NCBI GenBank assembly: GCA_003550325.1
Contig: QKWP01000005.1
Coordinates: forward strand, 534,850-598,849
DNA: 64,000 nt
Reading direction: 5' to 3'
Origin: Gigaspora rosea
Lineage: Eukaryota; Glomeromycota; Glomeromycetes; Diversisporales; Gigasporaceae
Shown: in pieces, positions 36,586 to 47,049 of the stretch
How positions within the stretch are numbered: the first letter of the stretch is position 1
How the letters are laid out: every line of letters starts with the position of its first letter
Program-made: the position numbers and the translations under genes
Notes under the pieces: generated by a model
What the model was told of the DNA's origin: nothing
The model's input: only the letters and a program-made list of their open reading frames with translations
Databases searched by the model: none

Positions 36586-37677
36586 TGATCATATAATATA
36601 ATTATCCGACACTTCCTATTTAAGCACCTGACGTTTTTCATATATATTATTCATCACTTTCTAATCAATGATACACAAATTTTCATTATTATATCAAATA
36701 TGGTGTACAAATTTACAAAAAACGAAGTATGTTGAATTTGTTAATAAGATTCAAAAATATTTAATAGCGAAAAAATGTTTAAAATTCTCATAGATGGTAT
36801 TTAACATTTTTTGGACGTGCGAAAGTATTTAAGCTTCTTTTGGATGGGCGAATATTTAAAATTCTCTTTTGATAGGAAAAATGTATTAAATTCTTTTTTG
36901 ACAAGCAAAACGTATTTAAAATTCTTTTTTGACGGGTGAGTCGTGTTTAAAATTCTCTTTGATGGGCAAAACATATTTAAAATTCTCTTTTTACTGACAA
37001 ATTTCATTTTTGATGGGCAAACATGTTTAAAGTTCTTTTTTGACAGCGAGCATGTTTAAATTCTCTTTTGATGGGCGAAACGTATTTAACATTCTCGTTG
37101 ACAGTCGAAACATATTTAAAATCTTGCTTGATGGCAGGGTTGGTAAATGACCTGATCATTTGAAAATTTTTTGAAATGACTTTTTTTTACTAAAGTTTTG
37201 AGATTATTCGAGTAATTAATACTGATAGAGTATTTTTAATATATTACTTTTAACTTATTATATTACTTCTAATTGCTCAAATAATCTAGTAAATGACTGG
37301 TCATTTCAAAAAAATTTCAAATGACCAGGTCATTTACCAACCCTGCTTGATGGGGAAATGTATTTAAATTTCTTGTTTGACGGGTGAATGCATTTAAAAT
37401 TCTTTTTTGATGGTCAAACGTATTTAAAATTCTCTTTTGTCTCTTTTGATATGCAAAATGTATTTAAAATTCTCTTTTGATATTTAAAATTCTCTTTTGA
37501 CAAACAAAAATTATTATTATCATTATTATTTGTACAATACGAATCCTAGGTTTTGTTAAATAGTGAAAGAATTTGAAAAGAAAGTGAGCGAAAATGTAAA
37601 CAATGATTAGAAAGTTATCATTTATATATGAAAAAGGTCAGTGCTTACGTCAGAAGCATCGGATAACAGTGTTATCA
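36586..37677. mobile_element. Inverted-repeat element carrying a minisatellite
   Basis: The left arm has TTATCCGACACTTCC, AAGCACCTGACG, TTTTTCATATATA and CTTTCTAATCA (36602-36667). The complement of the right arm has TTATCCGATGCTTC, AAGCACTGACC, TTTTTCATATATA and CTTTCTAATCA (37594-37667). The interior is mostly a ~32-bp minisatellite (about 36775-37505, consensus near GATGGGCAAAACGTATTTAAAATTCTCTTTT split as GATGGGCAAAACGT + ATTTAAAATTCTC), interrupted by the MITE at 37135. Exact ends uncertain. Confidence 0.6.
37135..37345. mobile_element. hAT MITE with CAGGGTTGG ends
   Basis: The ends CAGGGTTGGTAAATGACCTG and its near-perfect complement form an arm of about 45 bp. A perfect 8-bp duplication CTTGATGG (37127-37134, 37346-37353) flanks it. 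The terminal CAGGGTTG matches the ends of the full-length hAT element at 58159-62670, which could be its source of transposase. Inserted in the minisatellite. Confidence 0.9.
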
Positions 37678-37869
37678 GTTAAATTGCATTGATAAATCTG
37701 ATTATCATCAGGATTTATAATGCGCAGCCCTGCCGCAAAGTGGCATGGGCTCCGCATTATATCCCAACGATATTTATAACATAAAAAATAGTAAGTACTT
37801 ATTATGGCATTTGATCGTTTGCATCATTATTCGTAATTGATCTATGAATTAGTATTCAATATATGAAAT

Positions 37870-39150
37870 TGAAATATGGCAAATCCATACTGTGTATTGC
37901 CAAAGTAGTAAAAGTTTATAACAGAATTTTTTACAGCACTCACAATAATAATTCTAATGCGAACTAAACCTTAAACACATACTTTAGTTATCAGAATAAC
38001 GAGTTAATTCTGTACACAGATAACAGTTATAATAATTTTGTTGCAAATGAACTCAACCTTAACACATATTATATGTCAAGTAAGTGTGGCAACAAAATTT
38101 TTATAGTAGGTTATTTGAAGTTGATTCTTCGGTTAACATCACTTTCAGGACTCTCAGGGGGTAAAATGAATTAAACATGTGAAGCTAACATATGAAACGA
38201 ATGTATAAAATGAACAAAGATGGCCAATTTTATTGGTTGATGTAAATCAGGTGATTGGGAAGAGTCATCCAGCATTTTGACTGGTTGTTTATTTTGCGGA
38301 AAGAGACTTTAGCTTGGAAATGTTAACTGAAAAATTAACTTCAAATAGCCTAACTTGTGATAAAAGTTTTGGTAATTCCAATACAAACTAATTTGCCTTT
38401 TTGTCAATATAGAATAGTAAGTTTAATAGAATTTTTACAATAATTCATGGTTGAAATCACAATAATGTATTACAATACAAACTCTATACTGACAGATTAC
38501 TGGAATAGAAAGTAAATTTTTAACAAACATTCAGTAATTTATAACAACTTTAACCATATATTCTTATCACTAAAAAGTGAGTAAGTTTTATAACAGAATT
38601 TTTATAGTAATTAAACTCATTCACATACCATGATTACCAGAATAGCAAGTAAGTTTTGTAAAGAATATTTACAATAATATATAATAAAAATCACAATAAT
38701 TTCAATATAAACCAAAGGATAAGTCTATTCGTAACGCCCCGTTATGTAACACCCTATACCTAAAATCCTTTATAATACAAAATTTAACTAGTAAACTTGT
38801 TTTAGATATACTAATGAAAAATGATCCTCTCGCAATTTTGTATTAATCTTGATATTAACTTTAAACCTAATATAACACTAACCCTAGCACTAACCCTAAC
38901 CCTAACCCTACCATTAACAGGCTGTTACGTAACAGGGTGTTACAAATACATTTATTCTAAACCAAATATTAATTATATTTCATATTATGGTCACTAGAAT
39001 AAAAGTAGGTTTTAATTTTTTGCAATTACTTATAATAGAGGTAATGAAATTCCAATACTAACCAACTTAAACTTCATATAAAGTGTCACAAAAATGTCAA
39101 GTTTTGTTATATAATTTTTTTATAACTCATTAGAAATTATAATTGACAAA
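37870..39150 (+). repeat. Degenerate ~105-bp satellite, plus orientation
   Basis: Repeated GTAAGTTT.ATAACAGAATTTTT...CAATAATTCCAATGCAAACTAA...CATACTGT.GTCACCAGAATAG phrases (near 37900, 37980, 38390, 38450, 38570, 38640, 38980). Interrupted by the inverted-repeat element 38731-38943. No coding capacity. Confidence 0.65.
38731..38943. mobile_element. Inverted-repeat element with GTAACRCCC ends and telomere-like core
   Basis: Left GTAACGCCCCGTTATGTAAC; the right end is the complement of GTAACACCCTGTTACGTAAC, 21 bp with transitions only. The interior has CCCTAA repeated in tandem (about 38878-38910). Target duplication not found. Confidence 0.75.
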
Positions 39151-39151
39151 A

Positions 39152-39360
39152 TGTTACCTGTAGTGGAATTATTGTAATTTCTGCCATGAATTATTATAAA
39201 GACTATTCCAAACCTCTTTACACTTAATGCATAGTTAAGATTGAGTTTCACTGATACTGTTGTGATTTTTTATTATGAATACTGAAAAATCCTCAGAATT
39301 TGCCACTATCCTAATAATTATAGTAAATGGTTAAGGTTAAATTGTTTGAATTAGAATTAT
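39152..39360 (-). repeat. Satellite, reverse orientation; direct duplicate of 40335-40545
   Basis: Shares CCTGTA.TGGAATTAT.GTAATTTCT, TTACACTTAATGCAT and CTATCCTAATAAT.ATAGTAAATGGTTAA with 40335-40545 in the same orientation, so the two are a direct duplication about 1.2 kb apart. The similarity resumes at 39715-39860 / 40560-40690. Confidence 0.7.
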
Positions 39361-39369
39361 TAAGATCTT

Positions 39370-39670
39370 CCCCAGGTGCGGCAACAAAATTTTTACGCTC
39401 ACGTAAATTTTTTTGTTAGGTTAGGGTTAGGGTGAGTGCTCAGTTAGGGTTTGGGTTTAGGTTGTTATATAGTTAAATCGCTCAAGGAAAACTTTTTTTA
39501 GTTAAAAAAAGTGGTTTCTTATGCAAACTTTTGAGAAATAAGCTTTTCTTGAAAAAGAGACGTTTTGAGACGTTTGTTTTGAATTTTTGATTGTGTTACG
39601 TTACACCAAATTATGATCTTTTATTGGCCAATAATCACGTGAGCGTAAAATTTTGTTGGTGATACTGGGG
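39370..39670. mobile_element. Inverted-repeat element with CCCCAG ends
   Basis: Left CCCCAG..GGCAACAAAATTTTTACGCTCACGT and the complement at the right (ACGTGAGCGTAAAATTTTGTTGG..CTGGGG), arms of about 33 bp. The interior has GTTAGGGTTAGGG. The duplicated flank at about 40545 lacks it, giving an approximate empty site. Confidence 0.75.
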
Positions 39671-39774
39671 TAGTTGTTTCTATCATGTGATCTAATAAAA
39701 AAATTCTATAAAAACATACTCACTATTTAGTGCTCGCAGTAAGTTATTAAAGTTGTTAGCTTGTATTAGAATTA

Positions 39775-40077
39775 GGCCATGCAAAGTTGATTTTTCATTT
39801 TGCTTACATGGATGAAAACATAGGTCGGTCAGTCAGATTTTTTTTTAATTTACTACTATAGTTAATTTTTTATTTTGCACAGCAAGGAATTAATAATTAG
39901 ATCAGCAGTCATATTTTTCTGTCATTCCTATCTAACAATTACTCTTTATCAGATGACACTGGATGAGAGTAATAGACAAAATAATTGGCGCAATTGGATC
40001 TAAAAAAAGAAAATTTAAAAAATTGAAAAAATGGGTCAGCAGTTAGTGCAAAACAAAAAACCAACTTTTGTGTGACC
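39775..40077. mobile_element. MITE, GGCCACGCAAA family, longest copy
   Basis: Left GGCCATGCAAAGTTGATTTT; the complement of the right is GGTCACACAAAAGTTGGTTT. TTA duplication on both sides (39772-39774, 40078-40080). A truncated relative starts at 40619 (GGTGCGCAAAGTTG) within the duplicated flank. Confidence 0.8.
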
Positions 40078-40119
40078 TTATTGTAAGTGCTATTTAAGTG
40101 ATATACAGTATGTGAATAA

Positions 40120-41394
40120 GGCTGAGTTTGTTTGTATTGGATTAAATTTGTGATTCCTATCATGAGTTACAAAGGTGAGTTAGTTGCATCGTAGTTATCA
40201 TAATTTTCATCATGAATTATTAAAAAATTGTCATATGAACTTACTTGATATCAGGTTGCACTAAAATTATTGGATTCTATCATGAGTTATCAAAAAAATT
40301 CCACTACAAAATTTACTCATTATACTGGTAACAACAAACAGTACCTGTAATGGAATTATCGTAATTTCTACTATAAATTGCTATAAAACAACTATTACAA
40401 ACCTCATTTACACTTAATGCATGGTAAGATTGAGTTTCATTGATATTGTTGTGATTTCACATAATTACTGTAAAAATTCTCTCACTGAATTTGCCGTTAT
40501 CCTAATAATCATAGTAAATGGTTAAAGCTAAATTGTTTGCATTAAAATCATTACAAAAAATACTCACTATTTAGTTCCGTAGTATGTTATTAACGTTGTT
40601 AGCTTGCATTAAAATTAGGTGCGCAAAGTTGTTTTTTGTTTTTTTTCATGAAATCTGAAAACATAGGTCGGTTGCATTGGGATTATTATAGTTTCTTTGA
40701 GTTTACTAGTATAAACCTTACTATTTTGGCAATACACAGGATGTGACTCGCTATTGCATGTTACCAACATTATCTATATCTCAGCTTGTCTAAGATCCAA
40801 AGTCCACATAACGAGTGAAAGTCAATTTTTTTAAGAAACAAATTAATGAAAACTGGGGTAAATAAGAATTGATTCACCACATTTCAATTTTCATGCGTCG
40901 ATTATTAATTATGTAATTCTTAGTGTAGATTGCTGAAGATGTGTATTAGTATATTCAATTTAAATTTTTCATGATATGTGATCTGAACCATTTATTTTTC
41001 ACATGTGCAAAATTATTGGTAAAAATGTAAGAGACATCGTGAAAGGCGCATGTTTTTATAATATTAAAAAAAAAATAATAAAATAAAATAAATAAATAAA
41101 TAATAATAAAAAAAGAATAATTCTAACTACCAGCCTGGCTGATTTTATTAAAAATTAGCCTGGTTACATGATCTGCATATCAGCCAATAATAATGCAAGA
41201 TCATTTAATATAAAATTTATTAATATAAAATTTATTATACATATAGCAGATTTTACATAAAATTAACTATGACTATACATAGATTAAAGTAATATATATG
41301 AAACCTCTCTCAAAGCTCAACATAATGAAATTGACCCTAACCCTAACCTTTAGGCCTCATGATTATGTTTAGGCCTCCTACATCAAAAACCCAC
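40120..41394. other. Intergenic with reverse-orientation satellite to ~40760
   Basis: 40120-40560 contains reverse-complement satellite phrases (TTGGATT..TGTGATT.CTATCATGA.TTA). 41060-41115 is an A-rich AATA/AAATA simple repeat. 41130-41165 has a short inverted CAGCCTGGCTG. No gene. Confidence 0.5.
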
Positions 41395-42315
41395 TGGCAC
41401 GAGCAATTTGCACCACCACGAAGCCACTAGTAAAGATCTTAAGCACTACTGAAAAAGAAAGCAGTTAGTTGAAATATACACAATGAAAAAAACAATTTTC
41501 CACAAAACCATCACTAGCAAGAAACCACGAAGCCTTCTTAAGCAAAGAAAACTTAGTTGTGATACACCTATTGGAACAGCGAAAAAGATTGAATATGGCT
41601 CAAAGACAACAATAGGACTAAAAGTGTGAAATCCAAACAATGACACTAAAAGTGATAGCAAAATCACACAACCACCAACATTAAAAGCCACGACGAAATC
41701 ATAACCACCAGGCAGCACTAAAAGTCAGAGCGAAATCATGACCACCAAAAGCCAGAGAAAACTGGCAAGAACAATTCGCACTACTATGAGACCTCCTTAA
41801 GCGCCACTTGAAAAAAAAGCTAGTCGCGTATACATCTATTGGAACAGCGAAATATGGCTCAAAGACAACGAACAGATTAAAAGCAGCAAAATCCAAATAA
41901 CAACACTAAAAGTGACAGCACCAGCATTAAAAGCCACGGCGAAATCATAACCACTAAGCGGCACTAAAAATCAGGGCGAAAATGACCACCAACAGTACCA
42001 AAAGCCAGAAGAAACCAGCAAAACAATTTGAACTACCATGAGGCCTCCTTAAGCGCCACTTGAAAGAAAAAAAGTTAGTCACGTATATGTCTATTGGAAC
42101 AGTAAAATATGGCTCAAAGACAACGAACGGATTAAAAGACTAAAAGTGACTGCACCAACATTAAAAGCCACAGCGAAATCATAACCACCAAATGGTACTA
42201 AAGTCAGTGAGAAATCACGGCCACCAACAGTACCAAAAGTCAGGGCGAAATTACAACCACCAATGAAACCTATGCCAAATTCATAGCCACCACGACACTA
42301 AAAGCTGTGAACTTC
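41395..42315. repeat. Tandem repeat, ~255-bp unit, about 3.5 copies
   Basis: The marker ATATGGCTCAAAGACAAC recurs at about 41594, 41852 and 42106 (spacing about 258 and 254). Units also share ATTAAAAGCCAC.GCGAAATCATAACCAC, AGGCCTCCTTAAGCGCCACTTG and TATTGGAACAG. Base composition is less AT-rich than the surroundings. Minus-strand frames at 41446-41718 and 41699-41896 are translations of the unit. Confidence 0.8.
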
Positions 42316-43183
42316 TATTAAGACTTCTATTAGATGATTCCTGCGATGGCTCCAATGACAACATCGATGACGACGTTATTAACTGTTTATCTAAGGAGTT
42401 AAAAAAAAATACAGTATATGTAAAAAGATTATCGTTTATTTATACTATATATGGTGGGACGTGATGATTTCAATAAAATCTCAAAAAAAAAAAATTTATA
42501 ATATTAAAAAAAGTTACGAATCACTTGGATCCGAGTTGGGATATCACTTAATTTGGTCTAATTAATTATGCAATCAATTTAAAAGTTTACTAAACAATTT
42601 AGAGAGGGCGTCGATAAGGTATTAATTTTAAGGTTATGTAATGCAAGAACAAAAATAATAGCTTTTAAAGAGGACAATGAGATGTTAAAGGGTAACAATT
42701 AACAAATGCAACATCAATAAATTATTTTGTAGTATAACGGTAAAAATAATGAGGTTTTCGTCATAAAGCTTTGAAAATCGTTTATGCTAAAATAATTGAG
42801 AAAAACAGAGCCATTTGCTCTAGACATCCAAAAATCCACAAGACATTCTTTACTATTAAATTAAATATAAATAACCCCGTCGCTATCTGATCACTATCCT
42901 GATAATAAGATCCAAAAAATATTTAAAAATTAATTCTTATAGTACTGCATATTATAGTTGACCGAACACCAATTTTTCGCACGCACGGTAATCATTACAG
43001 AATCCCTTAAATATCAATCCCTACCGCGATAAACAGTAATATAAAAGTACGAAACGTCAGCACGCATGCACACAAAATCACAAGGAACGACCATCCAATC
43101 AGATGCCAAAGATTGCGGAAGCCATCTAAATTGCCTGTAAACCATACACTTCATATTTCATACTCCGCTCCTGGTATATCATG
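42316..43183. other. Intergenic, no feature seen
   Basis: AT-rich, no convincing open frame or inverted repeat. Confidence 0.5.
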
Positions 43184-43412
43184 TTTTACAGCTGATTTGA
43201 AAATTAGTGGAACACTTGAAAAATTTTCTTGTTTTTGAAACCTTTCGGTTTCGTCTTATGAATCATCTAACTCTTCAGAAACCGTATCACAGTCTTCGGA
43301 ACTTCTGCCCGATAATGGCGATGTGATTTCCGAAGAGATAGACGAAACCGAAAGGTTTCAAAAACGAGAAAATTTTTCAAGTGTCCCACTAATTTTCAAA
43401 TCAGCTGTAAAA
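43184..43412. mobile_element. MITE with 73-bp terminal inverted repeats
   Basis: TTTTACAGCTGATTTG at 43184 and its complement ending 43412. The arms run for about 73 bp with only two differences, both transitions, and each includes ACCTTTCGGTTTCGTCT. The short core again contains a partial inverted repeat (TTCAGAAACCG.ATCACA / TGTGAT..TTCCGAAGA). Target duplication unresolved. Confidence 0.8.
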
Positions 43413-43667
43413 TTACAAATCATATGAATCCAATTTTGCTGAAACTTACATAAATTACAGTAACGGTACATCCTAATTATAAATCCCGCAAAAGAGCTGA
43501 ATATTTTTCCTTAAAGAAAAAGTATAATTTAAATAATACAGTAATTTGAAGAAACTTGCGGAAATTAACCTTTATCTGCGGGTCCCGCATTAGAGATTAT
43601 TACCCGGGTCGGGCTTTACCCGGGTTACCCGCGTTTAACCGGTAATGACTAGAGCAGCATAGAGGGC

Positions 43668-44858
43668 TTTCATTCTGATTGGCTAATTTTGTAGATCATG
43701 TTGTGACGTTTAAAAATCTAATTGGTTAATAGAAAACGACCTCGAAGTAATAAAAATCTTAAAAAAATTATTAAATAAAAAGGTATATTAGATTATGTAT
43801 TTTATAATTTATAACATAGTAATCCTGGCAGCCATTATCAAATGCTTATCTGGTTAAATTTAATAAAAAAATCAATGTCTTCAAGCTTAACAATTTCTCA
43901 AATACGTATATAGATAATCTTTATTGTCAAAATTGCTTACTAACTAGAGCACAGCTTAATCATAGGGTAAATAATGAATAACAAAAATGAATTAAAAAGA
44001 CCTACAACTATCAATAATGTGATTAACGTTCACGGATAGGATAGACGATACAAAAAATAAGTCTCTAGCTACAGAACTTAGCGTGTAACCTATGAATACT
44101 CTATATCTAATATATTAGCTTTTAAAGCTTAGTTAAGTCATCCTATATTCGAAAAAAATGTAAAAAAACAACTATAAGTATCTTTATTTGAACGCTACTA
44201 TCATGGTAAAAAAAAATTCATACTTAGTAGCCAATGTACAAATGACGTTGCCGAATATTGAATTACCTAAACATATAAGACATAAGGTGTACACCGTTGC
44301 TAACTTCTGAATTGCCTCTTTGTTCTTTGAATTATTTTTACTATATATAGTCAACTCCCTCTAAGTGCATGACCTCTAAGTGCAACTTCTCTCTAAATGC
44401 AATTAAATAGTCTGGTCCCATGTTGGGACTTGTAAGATAAGTGCAAGTTCTTTATTCTGTAAGTGCAAGTTTTTTTTTGACCAGCATAAGCTTATATAAA
44501 GTATTTTCTCTAATCGCAAGATATTTTATTAACCAATTAAATTGATTTATTTAATTAAAAGATGTTTTTCTAAGTGCAAGATATTTTTTTAACTTATAAA
44601 CTTGCATTTAGAGAAAATCAATTATATATTAACTTAATTTTCTCTAATTGCAAGTTCTCTTTAAATTTTGCTGGCCCATTGACTTGCACTTAGAGGGAGT
44701 TGACTGCATAATACGAAGAGAATAATTCTGAATATGTATTTGGTTTCGTTCTACAATTCGTTTTCATGGCATATAATTCGTTTAAAGTCGGATGATGCAT
44801 GCGGTGTTATATGACGATACATTTAGTGATTGACCAATCAGAATTAAAGCCCTATATG
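43668..44858. mobile_element. Inverted-repeat pair GGGCTTT.ATTCTGATTGG enclosing ~1.2 kb
   Basis: AGGGCTTTCATTCTGATTGG near 43668 and the complement of AGGGCTTTAATTCTGATTGG near 44858, with AGCAT just outside each. Both sides carry degenerate ACCCGGGT / ACCCGAGTAA repeats further out (43605-43640 and 44880-44945), so the real ends may lie there. The interior has no gene but contains the MITE at 44349. Confidence 0.5.
44349..44705. mobile_element. Pogo/mariner-like MITE, AGTCAACTCCCTCTAAGTGCA ends
   Basis: AGTCAACTCCCTCTAAGTGC at 44349 and its perfect complement ending 44705 (21 bp). The interior has repeats of CTAAGTGCAAG.TATTTT in both orientations. AGTCAACTC is typical of pogo/Fot1-type ends; a clean TA duplication is not visible (TA on the left, TG on the right). 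Confidence 0.7.
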
Positions 44859-44948
44859 CTGATCTGGGTAGATTCACCCGAGTAATACCTGGATAGATTC
44901 ACACAAGTAATACTCAAGTGGGAATATTCAAATAATGCCCGGGCAATC

Positions 44949-45773
44949 TATAGTTGGTGGTAGAATTACTGAATTACGGCAATTACGGCATTTTACCAGT
45001 GGTAGAATTAATTACGGTATAGCATCTAATTGCCGTAAAAATTATATGCCGTAATGCCGTAATGCCGTAATGTCGTAATGCCGTCATGCCATAATGCCGT
45101 AATGTCGTAAAGCCGTAATGCCGTAATGTTGTAATGCCGCAATTCGGTAATGTCGTAATGCCGCAATAACACAATATTGTAATAATGCGATACCGTAACT
45201 ACATATAATATACTTAAGTAACTGCGTGACACCCAAGCCGGAAACTGATGAATATGTTATTATTTGCCATACAAGCATTTATTTCATTTACATAAATTTT
45301 AAACCACGTAAATTTGTATGTAGGCATGTATCGTCTATATAAGCCATAAATGCTGCTAACAATGATGTCATTTTCGATCAATTAGCTCGTTAAAGACATT
45401 CTCAAACCATGACTTATATACTGGTCTAGTTGGCCAAAAATATAAATCAACATTTAATCAAAATAAAATAGACCGCAAGCCCTTTTTTCATAGTCATTAC
45501 ATGTTCTAAATCAATGAAGTCAAATTCGAAAAAAAATTTAATAGTACATTATTTAAAGGAAACCACAATACAGTACAGCATTTGTATAATAGCAGATAGT
45601 ATTTCTGCATTACGGGATTACGGCATTACGGCATTAAGGCATTACGGCATTTCGGCATTACGGCATTAAGGCATTACGGCATTACGGCTTTACGGCTCAC
45701 AGCAATTACGGCAAAAAATACGGCAATGCCGTAACCGTAATAATTTGTAAAATTAATTCTACCACCAACTATA
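44949..45773. mobile_element. hAT-like element with inverted ATGCCGTA arrays
   Basis: Terminal repeat TATAGTTGGTGGTAGAATTA at 44949 and its complement ending 45773, with a perfect 8-bp duplication GGGCAATC (44941-44948, 45774-45781). The left arm is an array of ATGCCGTA units (about 45030-45170). The right arm is the same array reversed (TACGGCAT, about 45605-45730). The inner terminal sequence already contains ATTACGGC. The unique centre of about 430 bp has no gene. Minus-strand frames at 44983-45278 are repeat translations. Confidence 0.9.
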
Positions 45774-45873
45774 GGGCAATCAGATATCAATAATGAATTG
45801 TAACTAATAGGTGTCATCAAACACAAGGTTTTTATATACCATAATTTAAATTACTTGTTATATGTCGCTAAAT

Positions 45874-45916
<43 letters not shown>

Positions 45917-46311
45917 CCCCGAAGCTTCATGAGCCCGGGGACGTCATGTGGCGCTCTTTATTAAGGTCTTTTTACATTACATATACATTCGGGTTTTCCT
46001 AGCTAAACTATATCACCCTCCAATCGTCCGCTTAACCCGGCTGACTCCAGCAGGCCCACCACGCCGGTGCCCCGTACCTATCGGATCATAGGCAGCTTTA
46101 AGGAACTCCATATTCCGCCTGGTCGCTTTATAGGTTGGCCGTTTTTTCATCTTCCCCGGGAGCTACTTTCCATTTTTGGTCGGTGTAGTGTCGTCAGGTG
46201 CCCCGTACATATTTTTCTTTGTTTTCTTGTACTTATTCTTGTTTTCCTTTTATAGTGGATAGTCCTTATGTTTACGACGTTTCTTGTCGGATTTTTTCCT
46301 TTTCTGGGGAA

Positions 46312-46586
46312 CGTTTAAAGCGTTGTGCATCATATGTTTTTGACTATTTAGTTCAAGTTAGGGTCAGGGTTAGTTCGGGGTTAGGGTTAGGGCATATTTT
46401 ATAGGTAAAATCACCTTCCCGACATTTTTTATTAGTGCATCAATATAGGTTTAGGCATTAGTTTTCTTGTATTCTTCGTTTCCTCGCTTTTTTTCTCTTT
46501 TTTTTCTTCGTCGGGCTGATCCGTGTCGATCAAAACAAACAATTTGATTGGCCTTATATCACGTGATTGCACAACGCTTTAAACGA
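46312..46586. mobile_element. Inverted-repeat element nested in the retroposon
   Basis: CGTTTAAAGCGTTGTGCA at 46312 and its exact complement at the right end (near 46569-46586). The interior carries TTAGGG-like repeats (46370-46392). Target duplication not recognised. Confidence 0.7.
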
Positions 46587-46734
46587 CCCCCTTTTTTGGA
46601 CGCCGCATGACCAAAGTGGCTATGTCACGCAACTCATTGACGTTGTAGTACCTTTTCCGTAAATGGGGAGAAGTGCAATTCCTCATCGTAGATCCTTACT
46701 ATTCGTGATCCCAACACGGTTTTTGTCATCCACT

Positions 46735-46797
46735 GGACTCAAACCGGCGATCTTGCGAATACGACCCCGGAGCGCTAACCACTGCGCTATCCGACCC
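46735..46797 (-). promoter_or_regulatory. Pol III A and B boxes of the retroposon
   Basis: On the minus strand the A box TAGCGCAGTGG lies at 46789-46779 and the B box GGTTTGAGTCC at 46745-46735. The D-stem AGCG/CGCT is intact. The 3' side cannot pair with GGGTCGG as an acceptor stem, so this is a tRNA-derived promoter rather than a tRNA gene. Confidence 0.75.
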
Positions 46798-47049
46798 AGG
46801 GTCTTCTGAATAAATTTTATAATATGAATAGTATGAATTTTTACACGAACAAAACCTCGAATAAATGTAAAGTTTGATTGCCTACAATAATTCTTGTAAC
46901 CAATCACATGACAGCTTACTCAGGTATAACGAGTAAGATTTTATATCCGGGTATATCTATTGATTACCCGAGTAACCTGTGGGTTTACTCACCAGTTAGC
47001 CGAGTACAATCACTATCCCGCATATACATATCAAGTTTTATTTGCAAAA

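Larger units (their letters stand above)
45881..46808 (-). mobile_element. tRNA-headed poly(A) retroposon (SINE-like), 928 bp
   Basis: Read on the minus strand it starts at about 46808, has a tRNA-like head (46735-46797), a GC-richer body, an AATAAAG-type signal near the 3' end, and ends in a run of about 32-36 A (T-run 45877-45912 on the + strand). A 10-bp direct repeat AATAAATTTT flanks it (45871-45880, 46809-46818), as expected for L1-type target-primed insertion. Interrupted by the inverted-repeat element at 46312-46586; without that it would be about 650 bp. Small open frames in it are not genes. Confidence 0.8.

Noticed and set aside
38878..38910. Chromosome end (telomere)
   Set aside because: The CCCTAA run is short, interrupted, and enclosed by an inverted-repeat element.
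41446..41896. Minus-strand hydrophobic frames
   Set aside because: Two units of the 255-bp tandem repeat; frames do not persist through the other units.
44983..45278. Possible CRISPR-like or coding repeat array
   Set aside because: Units are contiguous octamers without spacers, in a eukaryotic-type genome, bounded by transposon ends.
46735..46797. Functional tRNA gene on the minus strand
   Set aside because: A and B boxes are good, but the acceptor stem cannot form and poly(A) plus direct repeats show it is the head of a retroposon.
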